From: Xylocopa sonorina | Lineage: Eukaryota; Arthropoda; Insecta; Hymenoptera; Apidae | Assembly (NCBI RefSeq): GCF_050948175.1 | Contig: NW_027490216.1 | Coordinates: forward strand, 1 to 64,000 | Direction of reading: 5' to 3' | DNA: 64,000 nt | Made by a program: the position numbers and the translations under genes | The notes under the pieces: model-generated | Database searches by the model: none | Seen by the model: the letters and a program-made list of their open reading frames with translations, nothing else | Told to the model about the DNA's origin: nothing | Part shown: positions 59,401 to 64,000 of the stretch, one piece after another | Numbering within the stretch: position 1 is the stretch's first letter | Layout: each line of letters opens with the position of its first letter

Positions 59401-61077
59401 TGGGATCTGGTGAAATCCGCTCGCGAGATCGAATGTACTAAAATACTTCGCGCTCCCGAGCTGATCAAGTATCTCGGTAATGCAAGGGAGGGGATAGGCA
59501 TCGGCGACAGATTTCTCATTGAGTGCGCGGTAGTCGATGACGACGCGCCATTGCTTGTTGCCCAAGGAGTCCGGTTTCTTTGGGACAACCCACAATGGCG
59601 AATTATATGGTGATTTTGACGGAGAGATGACACCATTTTGTAAAAATTTGTCGACTTGTCGTCGAATCTCCTCCTTATGAGCTGGTGGGAAACGGTATTG
59701 TTTCACATTGACGGGGCGGTCGTCGACGGTTGGAATCTTGTGCGTGGTTGCTGACGTATGTCCTAATTTATCCCCCTCAATGTGAAAAAGCTCCTGCGTG
59801 CTTTGAACGAGACGGACGACGTGCTCTCTTTCCTCTGCGTTGAGGTGGTCGAGACGGAGGAGACTAAGAATTCGGTCTAGGCGAGATTTCGAAGGATTGG
59901 CGGATTTCGATGTTTGTTTTAACGGCGCCTGTTGTATATTATTTTTAACCGCCTGAGCATAAGAGATCTGTTGAACATTCGCGATTTTGCAACGCGAAGG
60001 AGGAGTTTCGATTGTCGAGTATGGTGTCTGACTCGAGAAAGAAATAGAAGTTTTCCCTTTTTGGGATGAGCCGATCGGTACGGCGGATACGTTGGATTTA
60101 GTAGATTTAGAAAAAACCGGATAGAGCGACGGACTATCCTCCTTATGGAGGGGAGTCATGATTTGCGCGGGCTCAAGTATGATTTCTGGTAACGCGATTT
60201 CGACGGCGCGGTCGGATGAATTAATTATTCGAGTTACCGCTTTGCCCCGAATTACTCTGACGAGAGCGTTTCCGAAAAATATACCCGGCGCAAGATCGAT
60301 ACGAGGAATTATACCTTCCGCGAGGTTCGAATTAACTACGCGGACCTTGATACCGATATTTGATCTCGGCGGAATGGAGATACGGTCTCCTGACTTCGGA
60401 GAAGCTGCTTTGTCTTGCGTTCGAAGCTTCGATTTCGTTGCTGCATCGCGTTTCAGCGGAGGCGATGATTTACGCGGCGGGCGCGGCGGCGGAGGGGGAA
60501 TAGATTCCGTGCGCGGCGCTTGTTTACGTTTCGGCGATAGGAGAGGCTTTATTTTCGAGTCCGGTGACGGTTCCTCGAGTGTTTCGATATCGTCTTCGAA
60601 AGGAATTCTCTTACCATTCCATTTGATTATTTTATTTGGAAAAGAGATTTCTGCGTCCATACAGAACCCGGAGCCGAGGATCCCGCTTGGTTTAAGGGGA
60701 AAATCATCCTCGACCACATTAAAAGGGACGACGCGACCGAAAATGACAAGATTCACCGTCCCTAAGGTTGCGGTTTTGCCATCGGTTACCCCTGTTATTA
60801 TTACGATCTCGGACTTATCGATTCGCGCGGATGCTTTTAGAGCCGAACGTTTTATAATATTTATTTCCGCCCCAGTGTCCACCATGAAGCGAGTTGGTGA
60901 AATTAGAAGATCGGATTTTAGAATTACGTTTGGCGTGCTAGTTTTTCCGGTTATGTTTATCGCGGCGTTTCGTCGATTTCCGCGTTGGAGTTGTTCGCGG
61001 CGAGAGGACGGACTTGGTGCGCGGCCTCGCCACCTGTCTCGCGGCGGGTGCGGAGGCCATTGTCGTTTCCCGAATTT
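56158..61077 (-). CDS. pol: Pol polyprotein (protease, RT, RNase H, integrase), element 2
   Basis: Same structure as element 1 Pol, open from 61077 in the -1 frame, with the first ATG at 60885 inside protease. By the same numbering: DTGA 3-6, RT YLDD 548-551, RNase H Asp697/Glu738/Asp763/Asp806, integrase HHCC 1043-1083, and a complete D,D(35)E triad of Asp1113, Asp1173 and Glu1209. A proline-rich linker separates RNase H from integrase (about 842-890). The C-terminal tail after the GPY motif is long, charged and disordered-looking, and its last 96 residues lie in the 3' LTR. No stop or frameshift is seen, so this copy may encode functional enzymes. Confidence 0.96.
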   Translation of the reverse strand, partial: KFGKRQWPPHPPRDRWRGRAPSPSSRREQLQRGNRRNAAINITGKTSTPNVILKSDLLISPTRFMVDTGAEINIIKRSALKASARIDKSEIVIITGVTDGKTATLGTVNLVIFGRVVPFNVVEDDFPLKPSGILGSGFCMDAEISFPNKIIKWNGKRIPFEDDIETLEEPSPDSKIKPLLSPKRKQAPRTESIPPPPPRPPRKSSPPLKRDAATKSKLRTQDKAASPKSGDRISIPPRSNIGIKVRVVNSNLAEGIIPRIDLAPGIFFGNALVRVIRGKAVTRIINSSDRAVEIALPEIILEPAQIMTPLHKEDSPSLYPVFSKSTKSNVSAVPIGSSQKGKTSISFSSQTPYSTIETPPSRCKIANVQQISYAQAVKNNIQQAPLKQTSKSANPSKSRLDRILSLLRLDHLNAEEREHVVRLVQSTQELFHIEGDKLGHTSATTHKIPTVDDRPVNVKQYRFPPAHKEEIRRQVDKFLQNGVISPSKSPYNSPLWVVPKKPDSLGNKQWRVVIDYRALNEKSVADAYPLPCITEILDQLGSAKYFSTFDLASGFHQIPMEPADAPKTAFSTPHGHYEFKRMPFGLKNAPATFQRLMDNVLSGLQGNEIFVYLDDIVIYASSLQEHRLKFDKLTQRLKEANLVLQPDKCEFLRREVSYLGHIISEHGVKPDPAKISAVKNFPRPRNAKQIKQFLGLAGYYRRFIANFSNIAKPLTNLLKKDAPFVWRNEHENSFVKLRDCLCEAPILQYPNFKQPFVITTDASAEAIGAILSQGPIGRDLPIAYTSRLLNAAEKNYSTIEKECLAIVYAVHYFRPYIYGNQFKLVTDHRPLVWMNSVKDPSSRLVRWRLKLAEFDYEMVYKSGKTNLNADALSRNPAQIFPLSYSENSEDDIFDVPPETRKKYTTLAPPPTPVTSEPELPTPGTSFRTNTAPPPQVASDSTDFYTPAPNEFFRREPLFNFSRDALSTRRDNVVVFVTQSGHPYDTGAKDLANAEKFLLNKNHVLTKAKVIQIGNEFQIQLPIIEHSTRSINFQTVIETFRSLCDVVNELQLQTFSIAQTYLDSVSWSRIQKILQDLFYETTVQITVCQGLIKTPSVEERLKIIRENHDSPVGGHKGVNKTYSRIRQQYFWPNMKTQIQEYIGKCKSCQTEKLVRVKTRQPLTLTDTPGRAFDKISMDVMGPLPETSDGYTSILTIQDLLTKYSVAVPLKTTTAVDIAEALIKEFICKYGCPKGILTDQGSNFINSLIKAIAIKFRIKQYKSTAFHPQTNGSVERSHHVLAEYLKHYIESSNDWVNWLPYAMFSYNTSVHEGTLYTPHELVFGRIARTPSATPFQDSSDNETYSDYLIQLQEKISKSQDLAKANLDNAKRRSKYYYDRNLNVQNFEVGQWVYLLKEPNKHKFQAQYSGPYRILEILGNCNVKLNVKGRHKIVHTNKIKICKRMHSMQSVDASERKVRKTENEVSESSDIQTNAKSESDESACNPKEARSHGPNSKRYRQDQPGEKPQIPQHPADRTKRRIQHPEIYPTDKRSRHGRDSFSKGGGVTSGVPPATLRRPPHHPQHPYPEPLHTGHPPTRRPYRRRQRYEREEGCSMPRPRAISTHEGEDFTPYYEGEELSDTYWVESPAITKPYTYFSYMWD

Positions 61078-62276
61078 TTATTTACCGCGTTGTTGTACTG
61101 CCTTTTTCGGCACTCGCCTATTTCGTGCCCCGGGGTCTTGCAATAGCGACAAAATTTGGGCGCGTCCCTGGCTACGATTTGTCTCGGTTGTTCGTACGCG
61201 GGGCCTCGAGTAGGAGGCGGTACGTCCCTGGATCGCAAGTATTCCTGCGGTCGGTACGGCGATGGCGGTCTGAGCCGACACTCGGTCGCGTAATGTCCGA
61301 TATTATTGCATTTTCGGCAAATAATTTCGGCTGGTTTTTCGCGCGATTCTGGTCGCGCGACACGCGATCTACCTAGCCGGTTGCAATCACGTTCGTGCAT
61401 TTGATAGAGCTCCCGCGCTCGAGCGAACGTTTCTCGCAATGTACCGAATGAACTTGTAGTCATTTGCATTCGAATTTCCGGAATGAGACCGTCTTTAAAA
61501 CATTGTAATGTGAGCGCGTCTACGTCATCGAGCGATTCCGGTGTGTCTCGTCGAGCAAGCCTTTCGCAATCAATTATAGCGGTTCTAAGATCTTTTACTC
61601 GACCGATGTAATCTAGAATGTGCTCGTTCGCGCGCATAAATATATTGGCAAGTTCACCCCGATAATGATGAGCTGATTTTACGGAGCAAAATGTGCTGCG
61701 AAGAACGTCCGTTAATTCGAGTATTGTGTAACACGGCTCGTCTTCTAGCGCGGCGTAGGCACGACCCTTGAGTTTTCCCTTAAGCAGGCGTGTGAAAGTT
61801 CGCTCGCACCCATTAGGGATAAGCTCATAAGCGCGTTTACACGCTCGGGTAAACTGAAGAATGGGAATGTTCTGACCATCGAATGTCGGCACGGCTTCGA
61901 GGGCCTGCTTAAGCGATAGCTCGTCGTGTTGCGAACTATTTGTATTGAAATCGGAGCTCGAATTATGTCCGGAAAGCGGATTTCCCCGAGGAATATCCAG
62001 CGAAACGGTATCGTCGCGCGTTAAATCAGGCGTTCTGCGAATAGATTCTAATTCACGACGTAAAATTTCTATTTGCTGGAGCAACGCGGCATTACTCGGA
62101 TCGGTCGCTTTCGTATTTTTCGCGGAAGTATTTGGTTGCGCGGTACTAGGAAGAGGCTCGGCGATAGCGTCTTGGAAATCAAGCGTTCTGCTAGTGCGTT
62201 TTTCGCGTTCGGAATCGGCCATCGCGGCGGCTCGCTGTGTCTGCTGGCGCGTTTTTGTCGGAGTCCGGGTTGCCAT
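60957..62276 (-). CDS. gag: Gag polyprotein, element 2
   Basis: 439 codons, same architecture as the element 1 Gag with both CCHC zinc knuckles at 320-333 and 376-389. Residues 48, 148 and 274 or so differ between the copies (Gln/Pro, Gly/Arg, Ile/Thr in element 1/element 2). The start is 82 bases from the 5' LTR. The stop at 60957 overlaps the -1 pol frame. Confidence 0.95.
   Translation of the reverse strand: MATRTPTKTRQQTQRAAAMADSEREKRTSRTLDFQDAIAEPLPSTAQPNTSAKNTKATDPSNAALLQQIEILRRELESIRRTPDLTRDDTVSLDIPRGNPLSGHNSSSDFNTNSSQHDELSLKQALEAVPTFDGQNIPILQFTRACKRAYELIPNGCERTFTRLLKGKLKGRAYAALEDEPCYTILELTDVLRSTFCSVKSAHHYRGELANIFMRANEHILDYIGRVKDLRTAIIDCERLARRDTPESLDDVDALTLQCFKDGLIPEIRMQMTTSSFGTLRETFARARELYQMHERDCNRLGRSRVARPESREKPAEIICRKCNNIGHYATECRLRPPSPYRPQEYLRSRDVPPPTRGPAYEQPRQIVARDAPKFCRYCKTPGHEIGECRKRQYNNAVNKNSGNDNGLRTRRETGGEAAHQVRPLAANNSNAEIDETPR
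61023..61071 (-). promoter_or_regulatory. -1 ribosomal frameshift signal, element 2
   Basis: GGGAAAC at 61071-61065 in the gag frame, a 6-base spacer, then the same 6-bp plus 4-bp stem-loop as in element 1. It is identical in both copies even though synonymous changes occur nearby (for example around 61099-61110). Confidence 0.85.
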
Positions 62277-62327
62277 ATCTAGTTTCGCGGTTCCTTTCGG
62301 CGGAATTTCCGGAGGAAACGCGTGGCT

Positions 62328-62345
62328 ATCCCACCGCTGTCACCA
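62328..62345 (-). other. Primer-binding site (leucine tRNA type), element 2
   Basis: Minus-strand TGGTGACAGCGGTGGGAT, 13 bases from the 5' LTR, identical to that of element 1. Confidence 0.7.
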
Positions 62346-62358
62346 AAAATAACTTTCG

Positions 62359-63973
62359 TGTCACGTCCCGAGGTGCGGTTGCGCTCGCAACGGTGGCACA
62401 AAGTCGTAACCGTTCCCGAAAATAACGCGAATTGCGTCCGGACCGGGTTCGTTGGCGTTTCGGACTCGATAAAACGGTAACTAACACTAAACTTACCTTG
62501 CGAAGGCTTGATTCCGCTGTCTGATTTCTCTTTCCAGGTACCTGGAGCGCCTTGGATCCGCAACCGGGATGGCGGCGGCGTACGGCTGGAACGGAGGTAC
62601 GTCTACGGGAATAAGCGTCCAGGCGGGTTGACTCCGGCTGGCAGGTATCGGCGTTTGGCCCTGACGATTGGCGACTCGTACGGGTCGTGCGGCGAAGGAA
62701 ACCTCCTTCACAGGAACCAGGACTCGAACGTAGGAAGTTGAATATTCTGGTGCATCACCCACGTATTCCCGAGCGAGACGACGAATGAACTCTCTCCTCC
62801 CCGCGCGTCGTGTACGCTTTGTCGGAGGTGCAAGGCTCATCGAGAATACTTGAACCTCGGTTGAATACGGCACGGCTAAGCGTTGGTTCGCTCTAGCTTA
62901 CCGGGATCGACCTGGGCGCAAGATATTCTGTACACGGTAGAAGTGAGGATGGAGCAACTAAGCGCTGGTTCGCTCTAGTCGTCGAGCCTCAAGACTATCG
63001 TAGATGAGATATAGAATTAGAATAATCGCGAGCGTACCCGTGGATTAGAATTAAGGAATTGTATTTGAACTCGAATAAAGATACTTTGAATCTGGTAAAA
63101 ATAAACTATATTCTATGATTTCACTATACTAGATACACTTGACTAAATTCTAAGTTACTGACTAGCGATTACAATGAGAATTAGAAATAGTATAAAGTAT
63201 CGAACGGACTCCGCTATGGGAGTATGGATAGAGACGAATGCATTAGAGCTAATTGCTCGTTGCGAATGAGCCTATTGCTCGGATCGGAAGTGCATCGTTC
63301 GGATGCTGGATTAGAACTCCTCGGTTCGGAGATGAGATATGAACTCTCCAGTTCGGAGATGAGTTGGGAACTCTCCGGTTCGGAGATGAGACGCGAACTG
63401 ACTCTCGGATCTCGCGTCCGCGACCTCCTCGGGTCGCGCGGCGCGCGAGTCGCTGGGCCCTCGCGGTGGGGCGGACGGTCGGAGTAGGGCGGCCGCTCGG
63501 CCCTCGTGGTGGGGCGGCCGTTCGGAGTGGGGCGCGGCCCGCGTTAAGCGTGAGCCGCGAGCGTCGAGTGTGCGCGCGAGTGCACGGAACATAACCGTGC
63601 ATGAATAAAATATATACATATATTTACTTAAATCTAGGTGTGTGTTGGTGTGTATGTACATAGGTGAGTAGTGTGCTTATTCTAATCCCACATGTACGAG
63701 AAGTACGTATAGGGCTTCGTGATTGCTGGGGATTCGACCCAGTATGTGTCGGAGAGCTCCTCGCCCTCGTAATACGGGGTGAAGTCCTCCCCCTCGTGTG
63801 TGGAGATCGCGCGTGGGCGCGGCATGCTGCATCCCTCTTCCCTCTCGTACCTTTGTCTCCTTCTGTAGGGACGGCGAGTCGGCGGGTGGCCCGTGTGCAG
63901 GGGCTCCGGATACGGATGCTGGGGATGATGAGGTGGACGCCGGAGGGTGGCAGGCGGTACGCCTGACGTTACA
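62359..63973 (-). repeat. 5' LTR of element 2
   Basis: 1615 bp, same length as the 3' LTR of this copy and identical in all stretches compared. The pol-tail frame is open here too, but without upstream pol it is only a passenger. 27-bp units lie at 63314-63394. Confidence 0.96.
62493..62840 (-). CDS. Small LTR-encoded reading frame (element 2, 5' LTR)
   Basis: The 5' copy of the 115-codon frame (ATG at 62840). In the genomic RNA this copy would precede gag, so it is the one most likely to be transcribed as a leader frame. The consensus donor GTAAGT at its end could splice it onto downstream sequence; no acceptor can be named with confidence. Confidence 0.5.
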   Translation of the reverse strand: MSLAPPTKRTRRAGRREFIRRLAREYVGDAPEYSTSYVRVLVPVKEVSFAARPVRVANRQGQTPIPASRSQPAWTLIPVDVPPFQPYAAAIPVADPRRSRYLEREIRQRNQAFAR

Positions 63974-64000
63974 CCTTGCAAGGAGATAGCGTTTGCAGAT
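63974..64000. repeat. Satellite resumes after element 2
   Basis: 27 bases of 174-bp monomer, starting with the second CCTT of the target duplication and carrying the AGGAGATAG variant also seen at about 54317 and 45617. The array continues past the window. Confidence 0.9.

Larger units (their letters stand above)
54835..63973 (-). mobile_element. Element 2: intact full-length Ty3/gypsy LTR retrotransposon
   Basis: 9139 bp in minus orientation: 5' LTR 62359-63973, primer site 62328-62345, gag, frameshift signal, pol, polypurine tract 56450-56460, 3' LTR 54835-56449. Both LTRs are 1615 bp and I found no difference between them in the stretches compared, so insertion is recent. CCTT is duplicated on both sides and the satellite phase is continuous. 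All catalytic residues of protease, RT, RNase H and integrase are present. It could be autonomous. The integration point lies within the TTCCTTGCAAGG dyad of the monomer. Confidence 0.97.

Overview
This window looks like pericentromeric or centromeric heterochromatin from an invertebrate, most likely an insect (inference). About 44 kb is a head-to-tail satellite with a 174-bp monomer of about 36% GC (hand count of one consensus). All satellite DNA is in one orientation. It is interrupted by one solo LTR and two full-length Ty3/gypsy (Metaviridae) retrotransposons. I see no host protein gene, tRNA, rRNA or CRISPR array. CpG is not depleted in the satellite or the elements, and the reverse transcriptase is of the arthropod gypsy type. 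Neither point identifies the species.

Layout. Satellite domain I occupies 1-21542. It has a long higher-order repeat (HOR) on the left, a variant-rich middle, and 4-, 5- and 3-monomer HORs from 16.6 kb to its end. A solo LTR in + orientation (21543-23089) marks an abrupt change to domain II (23090-33569), where a diverged B-type monomer is mixed with the A-type. Element 1 (33570-42573, minus strand) separates domain II from domain III (42574-54834). Element 2 (54835-63973, minus strand) is inserted in domain III DNA, and satellite resumes at 63974.

The two full elements share one plan. Read on the minus strand it runs: 5' LTR, a primer-binding site matching the 3' end of a leucine tRNA, gag with two CCHC zinc knuckles, a canonical GGGAAAC -1 frameshift signal followed by a stem-loop, pol (protease, reverse transcriptase, RNase H, integrase), polypurine tract, 3' LTR. 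Pol continues about 96 codons into the 3' LTR. No envelope gene is present. Element 2 is intact, with equal-length 1615-bp LTRs and a CCTT target duplication. Element 1 is a mosaic: its LTRs do not match, it has no target duplication, the satellite phase jumps across it, and the second catalytic aspartate of integrase is replaced by glutamate.

The least expected signals are: a small LTR-encoded reading frame conserved without gaps (about 63% amino-acid identity over 108 codons) between the solo LTR and the full-length elements; the pol C-terminus kept open in the diverged solo LTR; a twin 21-bp motif conserved in every LTR; and an island of domain-I-type satellite about 11 kb inside domain III. 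Many long minus-strand open frames lie in the satellite. They arise because 174 is a multiple of three, and they are not genes.
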